A DNA stretch of 64,000 nt from Stentor roeselii (lineage: Eukaryota; Ciliophora; Heterotrichea; Heterotrichida; Stentoridae). Shown here in pieces: positions 1-10,022 of the stretch (the first letter of the stretch is position 1; each line of letters starts with the position of its first letter). The notes beneath the pieces were generated by a model, which saw only the letters and a program-made list of their open reading frames with translations, ran no database searches and was not told where the DNA came from. The stretch lies in assembly GCA_006503475.1 (NCBI GenBank), contig RSEH01000055.1, positions 119,050 to 183,049 on the forward strand, read 5' to 3'. The translations under genes were made by a program, and so were the position numbers.

Positions 1-92
1 GGGAAAAGAGGAGTAGTTAGATGATTAGTCACTATTAGATTATTTAATTAGGGATTACTTAAGATTTAGAAATATAGGAAATTTGAGTTATA

Positions 93-1439
93 ATGGAAGA
101 AGAAAGGGTAAAAATCTACTTGATTAGCATCAAATATCGACTTTTAGTCATTTTGATTGCTCTTGCTGGGGTTTCTCTTGTGATTTGCCTTATCGTTGCT
201 GGTAGTGCTTTGCCTGAGTTTTTTATGAATAAAGAAGCTACTATTGTGAAATGTGAAAATGAGTATAGTGAATGCTCTTATATGGATAAACGTTTTACTA
301 TCAATGTATTCATGGATAAAATGCATTCAAAAAATCATTTTATTTTTTATGAAATCGTCCCGAATATGAGAAACTCTGAAATTGATGCAAAAATTTCTGT
401 TGTGGAGTATGCAGATGCTGATAATGACCGAAAAAAAGTAAAGGAATCTGAAAAAAGCATCACTTTTCAGGATGGAAAAAGTGAAAAAATAGCTTATATT
501 CCTTATATCAATTACGATAGTTATGAAATCAAAACTGTGATTAAAATGGAATTCAAAGAATTGAAAAGTTTTAAAATCAAGGTTTCCTTTATGAATGCAG
601 ATTTTTTCACATTTTTGATTGCAGTAAAATATTTTTTTTTTAGTCTAAGTATCATCTCAATAGTCATTTTCTCAGTAAGGTCTCGGAAAATAAGCATAAA
701 AAACTGGCCATTTGAATCAAAATCATCATTAGCAATAAGCATCTCTCTGATTTTCTATAACGAGCCGTTGATCGGAGCCTATACTCTTTTTTTCAATAAA
801 TCCTATACAGGGCTGTCCATTTTCTGCAACATTCAATTTTTAAGTGCACTTCTTTTATTCTGGATGATTTCGCTCCAACGGCCTTTAATGAAAAACAATT
901 CAATTCTTCAAGTGATTTTTTTTTCTTTAGAAATTTTTTTTACACTTGGACTTTCAGCTTTATACTTTATTTGCTACTTGCATGTCGAGATGAAACTACT
1001 CAACGAAGATGGGTTTGAATGGAATAAACATCTTGATACTCAATCAAAAGCAGCCTTTATTGCATTTATTGTTGTTATTTGCATTATTGCGTCTTGGGTA
1101 ATTTTTTTATTGATCTATTCAATTTTTAGTCTTGTAAAGAGATGGAAGACTTTTCAGGCTGAAGAGGAAATCTTATGTTTGGCTCATGTTTGGAGTATTA
1201 TTGTTGGTTTTGTTTTTATTGGACTTGGGTACTTTAGACTCATGCCTGGCGGACAGATATTGCTTAGTGCTGTTGCATTTTTTAATATTTACTTTTATGT
1301 GTTGCTTTGGATTTGCACTCCTGTGAAGCTGTTTTATTATCATGTTACAAGCAGATCTTCTAACATTCCAGAAATAATTTTACAAAGTGAAGATATTGAT
1401 GAAAAAATTGTGCATAGCATGGCAGATAATCAGGCTTAG
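93..1439 (+). CDS. Seven-TM membrane protein, GOST/TMEM181-like
   Basis: The 448-residue product has an N-terminal membrane segment (about 15-37), a soluble, probably lumenal or extracellular region of about 130 residues with two Cys near its start, and then a cluster of roughly seven hydrophobic segments from about residue 175 to 425. This order, one TM plus a beta-rich lumenal domain plus seven TM, is that of the GOLD-domain seven-helix (GOST) family, which includes TMEM181, Wntless and GPR107. The segment after the second TM (NEPLIGAYTLFF, then a LLFWM helix) recalls TMEM181/Wntless. GOST proteins act in secretory-pathway trafficking; that role here is inference. The start follows an AT-rich leader and is the first ATG. 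The family assignment rests on topology and could be wrong; that it is a polytopic membrane protein is clear. Confidence 0.6.
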   Translation: MEEERVKIYLISIKYRLLVILIALAGVSLVICLIVAGSALPEFFMNKEATIVKCENEYSECSYMDKRFTINVFMDKMHSKNHFIFYEIVPNMRNSEIDAKISVVEYADADNDRKKVKESEKSITFQDGKSEKIAYIPYINYDSYEIKTVIKMEFKELKSFKIKVSFMNADFFTFLIAVKYFFFSLSIISIVIFSVRSRKISIKNWPFESKSSLAISISLIFYNEPLIGAYTLFFNKSYTGLSIFCNIQFLSALLLFWMISLQRPLMKNNSILQVIFFSLEIFFTLGLSALYFICYLHVEMKLLNEDGFEWNKHLDTQSKAAFIAFIVVICIIASWVIFLLIYSIFSLVKRWKTFQAEEEILCLAHVWSIIVGFVFIGLGYFRLMPGGQILLSAVAFFNIYFYVLLWICTPVKLFYYHVTSRSSNIPEIILQSEDIDEKIVHSMADNQA

Positions 1440-1800
1440 AAGTTGAGAATAATGGTAACGAACGGAAGATAAGATTGTAGTAAATCATCATCGTAAACAT
1501 TTTTAATTATAATTTTTGTTTAGATGATAGATTAACTTGAGTTATAGATGAATATTTAATAATATCTTCAGACCTTTAATAAAGCACTCAAATTGAAACG
1601 AAAATTACAAAATTACATACTCAAATCATTTGATTATCCAAACCAACTAAAACTCCTCTAATACTAAAAATTTCCAAATCCCAACCCAAAACACAAATTC
1701 CCTTCCATAATCCAAAAAAACCACCCATCCAAATCAAATAAAAAAAAACCCCAAAAAAAATCCCAAATTCCAAAATTTTCATTCAAAACATCTAACTTAA
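1440..1800. other. Convergent 3' intergenic region with strong strand asymmetry
   Basis: No reading frame of note. From about 1590 to 1790 the + strand is almost pure A/C/T with hardly any G (runs such as AAAACTCC, CCCAACCCAAAAC and poly-A). Read as the 3' flank of the calcyphosin-like gene on the minus strand it is G/T-rich. Confidence 0.6.
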
Positions 1801-2385
1801 CTAATCCAGCTTCCAGGCTGTTTTCATGAGTTCAACAAAGTGGTCATCATTATCAACACTAGAGCTAACAGCAGCATAATACTCATCCCACTCATCCTTC
1901 GAGATCCTTCCATCGCGGTTCCTATCATTAAAGCTGCTTAAAAACTCCGCAAAAGCCTGTGCTTCAGTCATCTGTCCACTCTGCACCTTCGGGTGAAACC
2001 TGCAATTATAAACCCCTCTCAAATCAGAAGCATCGACCCATCCATTGCCATCTTTATCAAACTTGAGAAAAGCCTTATCAACAAGAGCCTGCCTTCTAGA
2101 ATTCGGTTTTCCCCTGATGCCGACAAGAAATTCATCAAAGCAGACAGTCCCGTCTCGATCCTTATCAAAGTAATCAAACAAGACGCTGTACTCCTGAGGA
2201 CTGAGGTTAACTCCATTTTCTCGAAGCCCAACAGCGAACTCTTGACGGTCGACCTTCTTGTTCCCGTCATACGAGTCAAGAGCCCTGAAAGTTCGGCCCA
2301 GTTCCCGGATAGTCCGGGAACCTCGTTTTTCCAGTTGTTGTCTGAGACTGGCGAGAACTTCTACTACTCCACGTTGTGCTTGCAT
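1801..2385 (-). CDS. Calcyphosin-like EF-hand calcium-binding protein
   Basis: The 194-residue protein is built entirely of EF-hands, as in calcyphosin/CAPSL (about 190-210 residues). The N-terminus (LASLRQQLEKRGSRTIRELG) matches the family's characteristic helix before hand 1. Loops are visible at about 38-49 (position 1 is Ser, so probably weak), 74-85 (DKDRDGTVCFDE, canonical), 110-121 (DKDGNGWVDASD) and 154-165 (DRNRDGRISKDE). Calcyphosins are cytosolic Ca2+ sensors enriched in ciliated cells, which suits a ciliate, but the partner is unknown. The first ATG gives the expected family length, so no exon appears to be missing. Confidence 0.85.
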   Translation of the reverse strand: MQAQRGVVEVLASLRQQLEKRGSRTIRELGRTFRALDSYDGNKKVDRQEFAVGLRENGVNLSPQEYSVLFDYFDKDRDGTVCFDEFLVGIRGKPNSRRQALVDKAFLKFDKDGNGWVDASDLRGVYNCRFHPKVQSGQMTEAQAFAEFLSSFNDRNRDGRISKDEWDEYYAAVSSSVDNDDHFVELMKTAWKLD

Positions 2386-2504
2386 TTTGACTTTATTAAT
2401 ATGGAAGTTATGGACTATTTTAGCTGAAATTTGACTGAGGATTGAAAGAATGCATTGAGGAATATGGGTTAATGATAGAATGGTTACTCGGGATTAGGAT
2501 GGTC

Positions 2505-3722
2505 TTATGGTGGTTGGTTGCTTGGAACTGCCTGGGATGAGTTTAAAGTCGCTATCAGGGAACTTGAGTGAAGAAGAGAAGGCTTCCAACCTTCGAACCA
2601 TCGATGATCGAGAAGCTGGATTGATGATGGACGAAGCTCTTGAAGAGGCTCGGTCATTAAGGATATGACCTCGATGGCTTCACGGCTTAGTTTTTTGTTT
2701 GGTTTTATTTTGCATTCTAGGTTTTTGTTTAGCATCTTTGTTAGGTTTCTTGCTTCGAATGGGTGTCTACCGTGAAGGAGAATGTAAAGGATTATACCTG
2801 CTGCGAATATGTCGATTTTACAGTCGTAGTCCTCGTCTCTTAACATCTCAGGAGCTACGTAGCCTGGTGACCCGCATTTCTTGTTTTGCAAAAAGTGACT
2901 TTCATAAGCAAGTCCTAAATCAATAAGTTTAAATTCACAGTTTTCCGGTCCAGTCATTAAGATATTTTCAAGTTTTAAATCACGATGAACAATATTCCGA
3001 CAATGCATAAATTCAAGAGTTTCCAATAGTTTTTTAGTAAAAATCCTAGATTCTTTTTCAGTAAAGCGATTTTTTTCAGAGATTCTCTGCAACAAGCTTC
3101 CAAATGGTAAATACTCTAAAACCAGATAAACTGATAAAGAGTCTTCATAAACAAAGAACAACTTGCAAATATTAGGATGTTCAATATTCCTATATATCTG
3201 AATTTCACTTGCAAGGTTCAAAAGGCTTTGTTGTTTAATCAATGTTTTTTTTTCTACCTTTTTAACTGCGTATTGTTTAGACCTTTCAACACATTCACAA
3301 AGGTAGACAATTGCTGTGCTTCCTTTTCCGATTTGCTTTAAAATCACGAAGTCCTCTTCGAAATTAGTCAAAATACAAGAAGATTTTAATAAAATGATGC
3401 ATTTTTCTAAATCTGCTTCAGATGAAGTGTAAAAAATGTCAGAGTTTAAATGAAAGCCATATAATGGGCCTGATGGTTTTTCTTCTAGGAAGGGCTCAAA
3501 GGTTGATAATGACAAATTTAAAGCTCTTGTAGGTGATTTGTTCTTGTCAAGTTCCACGATCTGCGTTTTAGAAATACGGAAAATTGAAAATTTTAAGCTA
3601 GATCCACTTTGATATGATAACTGCAGATCGGTATACTCGTTTAACTCTTGGATTTGATTTTTGTTTTTAATCGTTTCCCATACAGTTCGGCTTTCAGAAT
3701 CGTTGAATATTGACTGAAACAT
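2505..3722 (-). CDS. Ser/Thr protein kinase, CAMK-like, with N-terminal PH-like domain
   Basis: 405 residues. The kinase domain runs from about 125 to 385: glycine loop IGKGSTAIVY (131-140), lysine in YAVKK (K154), catalytic loop HRDLK (246-250), activation segment with CGSPGYVAPE, and DIFAAGIILY in the F helix. These features are CAMK-like. The metal-binding DFG is DLG (268-270), which usually still permits activity. The first 120 residues hold beta-rich sequence ending in an amphipathic helix (FYTSSEADLEKCIILLKS) that resembles a PH domain, an arrangement common in ciliate kinases; that part is inference. It lies head to tail with the calcyphosin-like gene, but no functional link is shown. 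Confidence 0.85.
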   Translation of the reverse strand: MFQSIFNDSESRTVWETIKNKNQIQELNEYTDLQLSYQSGSSLKFSIFRISKTQIVELDKNKSPTRALNLSLSTFEPFLEEKPSGPLYGFHLNSDIFYTSSEADLEKCIILLKSSCILTNFEEDFVILKQIGKGSTAIVYLCECVERSKQYAVKKVEKKTLIKQQSLLNLASEIQIYRNIEHPNICKLFFVYEDSLSVYLVLEYLPFGSLLQRISEKNRFTEKESRIFTKKLLETLEFMHCRNIVHRDLKLENILMTGPENCEFKLIDLGLAYESHFLQNKKCGSPGYVAPEMLRDEDYDCKIDIFAAGIILYILLHGRHPFEARNLTKMLNKNLECKIKPNKKLSREAIEVISLMTEPLQELRPSSIQLLDHRWFEGWKPSLLHSSSLIATLNSSQAVPSNQPP

Positions 3723-4716
3723 CTATTAAATTATTAAAAGGTTTTAAATTATGGTTCACTTATCATGGTTTCAGTTTAAAAAATTGCAGAAGCCTGATTG
3801 AATTAGGTATGCGACGAGATTTGATATGTTAAATTTCGTTTTTTCTTAGTTTTTTCATTTAAAATACGGTGATTTGGATTATTTTAACTCGGTAACTTGC
3901 AGGAAGATTTACCAGTAGTTTTGAAAAATCCAAATTTTATTGTTCAAATATAACAAAATTTTATCCTAGAACAATTATTGAAAAAATTGAAATTTATCAT
4001 TCTTCTAAGTCAATAAATTTGTTTAGTTACCAAAATCATCTTCAAACAATGCTGTCCCATAATAAAATACTAAAAAAATGACTTATATAAAGCGAAAAAT
4101 TTTTATCTTATTTGGAGCGCCTTCCGATTCTATGCAATTGAAAGAAAACCTGTTTATGGTATTTACTTACCAGAGATTTGGTTGGAAGTCATTCATAGAT
4201 TTGGTTATCGGCTGCTTCTTTTCATTTAAAAAAATCAATACAATTACCTACAAGATACTTTTCTAAAGTCTTGAATTCAAGTTTATGTTAAATTATATTT
4301 TGATCAAGTTAGAAAATAATACTATTGAGTTTTAAGTCATGTGATATGAGGACCATAATCTTTTGAATGATAATGAAAGAAAAATCTTTATTTAAAAAAG
4401 ATCTCCAGAAATAAAAGAAAGATCTTCAGTATTCAATCATTTTTGCTATGGCTTTATTTTATCTAAATTAATATAGAACCAAATTCTAATAAATGCTATT
4501 CCTTGAAAAATCAGTCCCTTCCAACATTTGAATTATAAAATTAAATAATAAACAAATAACATCATATCCAATGTGAAGCCTCTGTTAATATCTCATTAAA
4601 ATAAATAAAAACCCATTCAAGTCAATTAGATTATCTTTCTTGCCACCTTTTCCATTTTCAAACAAAACACATATCAAGACATAATTTTTCATTAATTTGA
4701 ATAACATGGGAACTAA
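3723..4716. other. AT-rich intergenic region, no gene recognised
   Basis: About 1 kb of AT-rich sequence between two minus-strand genes. One short + frame (4078-4266, 62 codons) opens after a run of A, but shows no domain, has AT-biased codons and no support. No tRNA-like or other RNA structure was recognised. Confidence 0.5.
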
Positions 4717-5157
4717 CTACCCTACAGAAACCACATTAATCGAACATCCTCTCGCTTCCAAAGGCGAAAGACTAGCATAATTCTGCTTCTGTGTAGTAAA
4801 ATCAATAGTTTTTCTCATTTGACTCCTCGTTCCGATTCTTGACTCAGTGTAGTTAGTTTGACTGAACTCGATATTATGAAGAGTGAGTCTAACATTCAAC
4901 TTTTTATAAACAGAGCTATTTGGCAAGTAACTGATTCTCTTTCGTTTAGGCTTAGAACTGGAATCCACTGTCCTAACAGGAGAAACGTTGATTGAAGGAG
5001 GGATGCTTGGACGGTAAAAAGTTGGAGTGTTCACTTGGATTCGGAATAACTTTGAAGACTGGTCTTTTATCGGCAGAGGCGAAGTCGTTCTTAAGTTTCT
5101 TCGACGGAGGAGTTGTTTGGGTGACCTTCTTTGATAAACGATCTTGACACCTTCCAT
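4717..5157 (-). CDS. Hypothetical basic protein, 146 aa
   Basis: Not recognised. The product is basic and Ser/Arg/Lys-rich in its first 75 residues (clusters RRSPKQLLRRRNLR and KPKRKR), with no membrane segment or signal peptide, and a C-terminal part rich in Thr/Ser. Composition is that of a disordered cytoskeletal or nuclear protein. It starts 14 bp downstream of the stop of the neighbouring minus-strand membrane-protein gene, normal spacing for this window. It is called real because the frame is long for such AT-rich DNA and the codon use resembles its neighbours. Confidence 0.6.
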   Translation of the reverse strand: MEGVKIVYQRRSPKQLLRRRNLRTTSPLPIKDQSSKLFRIQVNTPTFYRPSIPPSINVSPVRTVDSSSKPKRKRISYLPNSSVYKKLNVRLTLHNIEFSQTNYTESRIGTRSQMRKTIDFTTQKQNYASLSPLEARGCSINVVSVG

Positions 5158-5171
5158 TGATTAAGAAATAA

Positions 5172-6458
5172 CTAATGATTTTTATCCTTTTTTTTATCTC
5201 CTTCTGACTTTTCTGTACTTTTTTCCACCTTTTTCTCCTTTTCAGGTTTTTCCACTTTTTCAGTAATTTTCATGCTTTCATCTTTCGGTCCTTTTTCAGG
5301 TTTTTCTTGTTTCGGTTGTTCTTTATCTAAAAGTTTTTCATTTTTCTCATCACTTTGCCCAGCAGCCTTTCTTTTTTCATTCATTTCCCTGACCCACCTG
5401 ACGATCCAAGCGATAGATCGATACCCGATTTCAACTTTTCTCTCAAAAACAATAAGAGTTGCGAAAGAAGCAGATTTTTTGCAGTTGGGTGCCTTAAGTT
5501 CTTTGACAACTTCATGTAAAGTGCTGATTGCAAATACAAGGTAAAAATAAGTCACAGCAGCAGCGAATCCACATTCAATAAGATTAGTGTTCAAGACATT
5601 GAAAAGCACGAAGACCATATTGACCACCATGATGATCGCCATTCTTATTCCATTCGTGTCGCTGTACTTTTCTTTCAGGTTGTCTGCCAAGATCGAGGCG
5701 CAGACGAGTGAAACGAGTAAAATCGCGTAAGCTGCAATGAAGGCGTCTTCTCCTACTATGGAAAAATTGACAATTATGATACCTTCTGTTAAACTCATCA
5801 CGATTTCTAAGACTATCGCTGATGTCGACCCCTGAAGTGATTCTTTGTATTTCTTGATGATCAGGTAACAGACTATTATCACTGCCACTGCTATTAGGAT
5901 GAAAAAAGATAGCACTATTGATAGGATTAGGAAAATCCGGTTTATCACTAGGAAGAGAAGAGGAGGTGTCGCTTCTAAGGCAAGGAATAATAGAGCAAGA
6001 GCGTCGGTTGAAAAGGCATCGACGTCAACACTATCTTTTATTAGATCTTTGGCTTGGATAGCTACATTTTTAGCGTCTTCGCCAAACTCTAATGCTTTTT
6101 TCTTGAGTTTTTCCTGGGTTTCTTTACTTGGGATTACTTTTTGAGCTGCTTGAAGAGCTTCTTCTGCTGCTTTCGAGTCAAGAGCTGGGTACTTCTGGTG
6201 GTCTTTTGAGTTTTCACCTTCGTTTGATGGCTTTGATTGATTATCAGTACCTTTGGTTAGGTTTCCAAGGACATTGAACAAGGCACCAGTGGTTTTTTTC
6301 GCCCGTTCAAGGTCTTCTGAAAGATCAGGATGATTTTTAGCTTTTGATGAATCATCTCTTTTAGCTAAGGAATCAGTTTGTTCTTTACTCAGAATAGGCT
6401 CCTCTAGGTTGATATCCTTATAATTCATTATATTCGCCTTTTTTGATAAGCCATTCAC
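5172..6458 (-). CDS. Multi-pass membrane protein with charged tails, unknown
   Basis: 428 residues in three parts. The first 145 are polar with amphipathic, Ala/Lys-rich helices (KAAEEALQAAQKVIPSKETQ, then LKKKALEFGEDAKNVAIQ). The middle (about 150-330) has about six hydrophobic stretches, including RIFLILSIVLSFFILIAVAV and MAIIMVVNMVFVLFNVLN. The last 70 are extremely rich in Lys/Glu (repeats of EKVEKPEKEKKVEKS type). A second ATG lies 10 codons in (MNYKDINLEEPIL) and may be the true start. No family was recognised; the layout suggests an organelle or plasma membrane protein with cytosolic tails. Confidence 0.7.
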   Translation of the reverse strand: MNGLSKKANIMNYKDINLEEPILSKEQTDSLAKRDDSSKAKNHPDLSEDLERAKKTTGALFNVLGNLTKGTDNQSKPSNEGENSKDHQKYPALDSKAAEEALQAAQKVIPSKETQEKLKKKALEFGEDAKNVAIQAKDLIKDSVDVDAFSTDALALLFLALEATPPLLFLVINRIFLILSIVLSFFILIAVAVIIVCYLIIKKYKESLQGSTSAIVLEIVMSLTEGIIIVNFSIVGEDAFIAAYAILLVSLVCASILADNLKEKYSDTNGIRMAIIMVVNMVFVLFNVLNTNLIECGFAAAVTYFYLVFAISTLHEVVKELKAPNCKKSASFATLIVFERKVEIGYRSIAWIVRWVREMNEKRKAAGQSDEKNEKLLDKEQPKQEKPEKGPKDESMKITEKVEKPEKEKKVEKSTEKSEGDKKKDKNH

Positions 6459-6606
6459 AAGGCATCTACAAAGACAACATAAATATCAGAGCCATTCATT
6501 CATCTCTTTCAATCTCTTTGATCTCATTCAACTCAATTTCTTTATACTTAAAAATAAGTCATTCAAAGAATTTTCCTTCATAAACATTAATTAATCCTAT
6601 TTTTGA

Positions 6607-7878
6607 TCACTTCTTTCCAAAAACCTTGAAAAAGTCAGAAGGAAACCCAGCCCGATATGCCATCAAAGGCTTTTCCTGCTTTTTCTGGGAAAACCCGATG
6701 GAACTTGTGGAAAACTTCTCTTGGCCTGAGTAGTGGTTATAAGAATTCCGATATTTCTGGTTTTCTTTTCTTTCGAAGTCAACTAAAAACTTGTCGATTT
6801 CATCAGCAAAGTTTCCTTGAGAATCTGGGTAAATGAAGCAGCTTTTTCCAGCGGTGTCAAGATTATGTCTGGACTGTTCAACATCTTTGACCATTCGAAC
6901 TGACTCCAACTCAGTTTCAGGAGTTTTCGGCTGAGAAGACATCTCATTGCATGACTTAACTTTGAAGTTTCTCGACACCTGACTTGGCTTAATAATAACA
7001 GGCGACTTACTGGCAATAGGTTCAGGGTTTTCACAATTTTTCATAGAAAAATCATTTCGTCCTGTTCTTTTTTGAAACTTCGAAGGTGTTAATTGAACGA
7101 CATGATTAGAAACTTTCGTTTTTTCCGAAATTTCTTTAATCTGAGTTGCTTTTAATTCGATTTTCTGTGAAAGGTCCTGCTTTTCTTGCGTGAGTTGCTG
7201 ATGAATTGTTTTTAAGCTTTCGATGTCCTGGTCTTCACATTGAAGAGTTTTGCTTTTCGTGAAACTTTGATCGAGTTGGTCTGACAGTTGACTGCTTTCT
7301 TTGAGAAGATCGAAGTCTTGCAGTTGTTTCGACGGAGACTTTTGACTGAAATCGAGTTGGTCTTGTTTTTTTGATTCGAGTGATCCGAGATCAAGGCGCT
7401 CTAGTCTTTGCTTGTCTTTACGAATTTTTTGTTCTTGCATCTGGTTTATTAAAAAACTCTGCATTTCTCTTTGTTGCTCCATTTTCTTGCTTTTGATGAT
7501 CGATTCTTCGTCTCTTTGAAGAAGTCCTCCGAAGAGTTGCCCGTTGTATTTCGTCAGACTGGTGTGGTTTTCAATTTCATGTTTTTTCAAGTACCTACTG
7601 TACCCAGGTTTTTCAAAAGAGATTGGTTTCTCATCACTGAATTTTTCTGGAGTTTCCTGCAGTTTTTTATGATTCTTTTCTTGAATCTGTCTAGTGAGTT
7701 CTTGATAGTAAGCCATGTTCTGAATTTTCTTCTTCTTGGTGTAGTCTTCATCTTGTTGGATATAAGGGATACTCAAACCGTAAATGCCTTTTTCTTCCCC
7801 ATCTCCCTTTTGGGGAGCTGACTTGGGGTGGCCGGTGATATGAGAAAATTTGATTTCAGGAGAGGCATTACTCATCAT
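6607..7878 (-). CDS. Coiled-coil protein, possibly centrosomal/ciliary (CCDC66/CSPP-like motif)
   Basis: 423 residues, mostly charged. A short segment near residue 55 (MAYYQELTRQIQEKNHKK) resembles the YxxELxxQIxEKxxxK motif that recurs in CCDC66 and CSPP1, proteins of centrioles and cilia. Further helices rich in Gln/Glu/Lys follow (MQSFLINQMQEQKIRK; a heptad-like stretch around 228-255). The C-terminal half is Ser/Lys-rich and probably disordered. The motif match is short, so the family is a suggestion only. Two adjacent Met codons open the frame; either may be used. Confidence 0.65.
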   Translation of the reverse strand: MMSNASPEIKFSHITGHPKSAPQKGDGEEKGIYGLSIPYIQQDEDYTKKKKIQNMAYYQELTRQIQEKNHKKLQETPEKFSDEKPISFEKPGYSRYLKKHEIENHTSLTKYNGQLFGGLLQRDEESIIKSKKMEQQREMQSFLINQMQEQKIRKDKQRLERLDLGSLESKKQDQLDFSQKSPSKQLQDFDLLKESSQLSDQLDQSFTKSKTLQCEDQDIESLKTIHQQLTQEKQDLSQKIELKATQIKEISEKTKVSNHVVQLTPSKFQKRTGRNDFSMKNCENPEPIASKSPVIIKPSQVSRNFKVKSCNEMSSQPKTPETELESVRMVKDVEQSRHNLDTAGKSCFIYPDSQGNFADEIDKFLVDFERKENQKYRNSYNHYSGQEKFSTSSIGFSQKKQEKPLMAYRAGFPSDFFKVFGKK

Positions 7879-8133
7879 TCAACGTTAAATAAATATCGTT
7901 ATCTAAAACTTAGATATTTTCATTTGAGTGCAGTTTTAATTAATAGTATTGGGGAGTGAAAGGTTTATTGTCATTTTATATTTAAGAGATCATTTTATGA
8001 ATGAATTTTTGATATTTGCAAATTTTACTAAGCTACTTAAATTAATATTATTTGAGATGATTGCATTTCGTCTTTTTTGGTGTCTACAATGAATAAATTT
8101 TTAAAGTTTTACATTACTTATAGTTATTTATCT

Positions 8134-10014
8134 TTAGTTTACACTAAGGTCATTTTCATTCGAACTCACGTAAGACTCATTAGAAGAAGTATCAGGAGAG
8201 AAAATTGGAATTTTCTTTACAAACTTCGGATACTTATCACTGACAGCATTTTGAAGGTCAATGAGTACTTCTTTTAAAGCAGTGGTTTCCTTTTCCAGTT
8301 CCTCTACTTTATTCTTGATATCTTTTCCATGATGATATCGAATTCTTTTTTTCGATTCAATGATTTTTTTAAACAAGTTCTGAGAATGTTTTTTATCCAA
8401 ATCTTGCGATTCATTAGTTTTAATAGACCTTCTGATTTTATCAAAATACATAAAATCCGCTTGTTGCGGATAAGTCTTCCTTTTTTCAATAGAAAAGTCA
8501 TTATTTTTAATCTTGATTTCAGTATCCTGCAACTTTTCATTGATCCTTTCAAGCCTTTCTTTAGCCTTTCCACAAATATCAATAGCTTCAACTTCAAAAG
8601 TATTCAACAACAAGATGAAATTTTCCCTCGACAATGTCAACATTTCACTAACTTCTCCAGCTCTCGTCGAATGCAGATGTTTTTTATCTTCCGAAAAGAG
8701 CAGGTCGATTTCTCCAAAATAATACTTTCCCTCCAGTTCATAATAAGGAATAATTCTTTGTATTCTAAAAAGCACAAACTCAACAACTCCTCTAGTAATA
8801 AAATACATTTGAATAGCATAATCATCAACAGAATAAATAATTTCATTCATCTCGACTCTGTAAAACTTCAGCCTCGGAGCGACCCAAGCGACGAAGTCAG
8901 TCGATTTCTTCTCAAAGAAAAAATTATCAGAAAGAATTTTTTCATAAGCGACGATTAAGACATTGTTGCCCAAGGCGCCAGGAAGGTCTTTAACAAACTC
9001 TTCAATTCCATGGCGGCTTCTCTTGTTGACGAACTCTAAGGCCCGAGCGAGCTGAAGGTAAAAAGTTTTACTTAAAGAGTACTCTTTGTGAATCATGTCT
9101 AAAGTCACCAGCTGATTCTTCAGCTTTGCCTTGCGTGAGTCAATAGTTGAAAGTACATTTGTCAAAGAAGAAACTGAGTAAGAATAAAAAATAATGCCTA
9201 GAGTCATCACAATTACAGTGAAAGTCTTTTCTATCAAGTTTGTCGCAACGATGTCCCCGTAGCCAACAGTTGCGAAAGTTGTGATGGTCCAGTAAAGAGA
9301 AATAATGTAAAGTTCTACTGAATCTGCATCTTGGTACCCGCCGATGCTTATCCAATTTTGAGAACTTGGTTCAAGATTTCCAACGAAAACCCAGAGACAA
9401 GCGACGAGATGTAGAAAAATGAAGTAAGTAAAGACAAACCAGAAGATTCTTTCAAAGGCGATGGAAATTTTAAGGATAATGTTCATGTGTTTTAAGATCT
9501 TGCTGCTGTTTTTCATTACTTTCGTGATTCTTAGCAATTTCGTTATTTTAAAGAGTCGGTAAAGGCGGGGGATTCGAGCGACTCGGACTAGAGAGTTGTA
9601 TTGTTTTTGCTCTAAGATGATGTTGAAAGGCATGCAGGCGAATAGGTCAGGAATCATCCATCCTAAGAAGTAATTTGAAAGGATCTTTCGATGGTCGAAG
9701 ACTAGATTTTTTTCTTTGTCGTAATAGGCTAGCAAACAGTTTATTATGAAATCAGCGAAAAACAAGCAGGTTATCACGTATTCCACAACTAGCCAAGGAA
9801 GGTTGTCGTATTCAACGAAGGAAATACGGTAAGGAGTCACTATTGCGGTGAATATCAAGAGGACTGTCATGGTTTTACTCCAGTAATCTATGAATTTACT
9901 TTCAGGGTTTATTATAAACCTGGGCTTCTCGACTTGTTCCTTTCCTTTTGCCTTGGCTTTTAATTTTTCCAGGTCGTAATTCCAAATTGAGAACCTGTTT
10001 TGATCTTTATCCAT
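8134..10014 (-). CDS. Voltage-gated K+ channel with cyclic-nucleotide-binding-type domain (EAG/HCN/CNG superfamily)
   Basis: 626 residues with the full six-TM plan: S1 about 46-66, S2 74-98, S3 111-133, S4 141-168 with regularly spaced Arg/Lys (VRVARIPRLYRLFKITKLLR), S5 190-215, a pore loop with the K+ filter TVGYGD (249-254) and S6 262-290. A C-linker and cNMP-binding-type beta roll occupy about 295-480, with FGEIDLL (433-439) as the phosphate-binding cassette. The Arg that grips the cyclic nucleotide phosphate appears to be His446 (HLHSTRA where families have RxAxxxA), so ligand binding is doubtful. A charged coiled-coil tail follows. Ciliates use such channels to control membrane potential and ciliary beating. 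The start codon lies 8 bp after the stop of the upstream phosphodiesterase gene. Confidence 0.93.
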   Translation of the reverse strand: MDKDQNRFSIWNYDLEKLKAKAKGKEQVEKPRFIINPESKFIDYWSKTMTVLLIFTAIVTPYRISFVEYDNLPWLVVEYVITCLFFADFIINCLLAYYDKEKNLVFDHRKILSNYFLGWMIPDLFACMPFNIILEQKQYNSLVRVARIPRLYRLFKITKLLRITKVMKNSSKILKHMNIILKISIAFERIFWFVFTYFIFLHLVACLWVFVGNLEPSSQNWISIGGYQDADSVELYIISLYWTITTFATVGYGDIVATNLIEKTFTVIVMTLGIIFYSYSVSSLTNVLSTIDSRKAKLKNQLVTLDMIHKEYSLSKTFYLQLARALEFVNKRSRHGIEEFVKDLPGALGNNVLIVAYEKILSDNFFFEKKSTDFVAWVAPRLKFYRVEMNEIIYSVDDYAIQMYFITRGVVEFVLFRIQRIIPYYELEGKYYFGEIDLLFSEDKKHLHSTRAGEVSEMLTLSRENFILLLNTFEVEAIDICGKAKERLERINEKLQDTEIKIKNNDFSIEKRKTYPQQADFMYFDKIRRSIKTNESQDLDKKHSQNLFKKIIESKKRIRYHHGKDIKNKVEELEKETTALKEVLIDLQNAVSDKYPKFVKKIPIFSPDTSSNESYVSSNENDLSVN

Positions 10015-10022
10015 TTATTTAC

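Noticed and set aside
4078-4266. 62-codon frame in a 1-kb AT-rich gap
   Set aside because: No domain, AT-driven composition, isolated from other genes; length is expected by chance.
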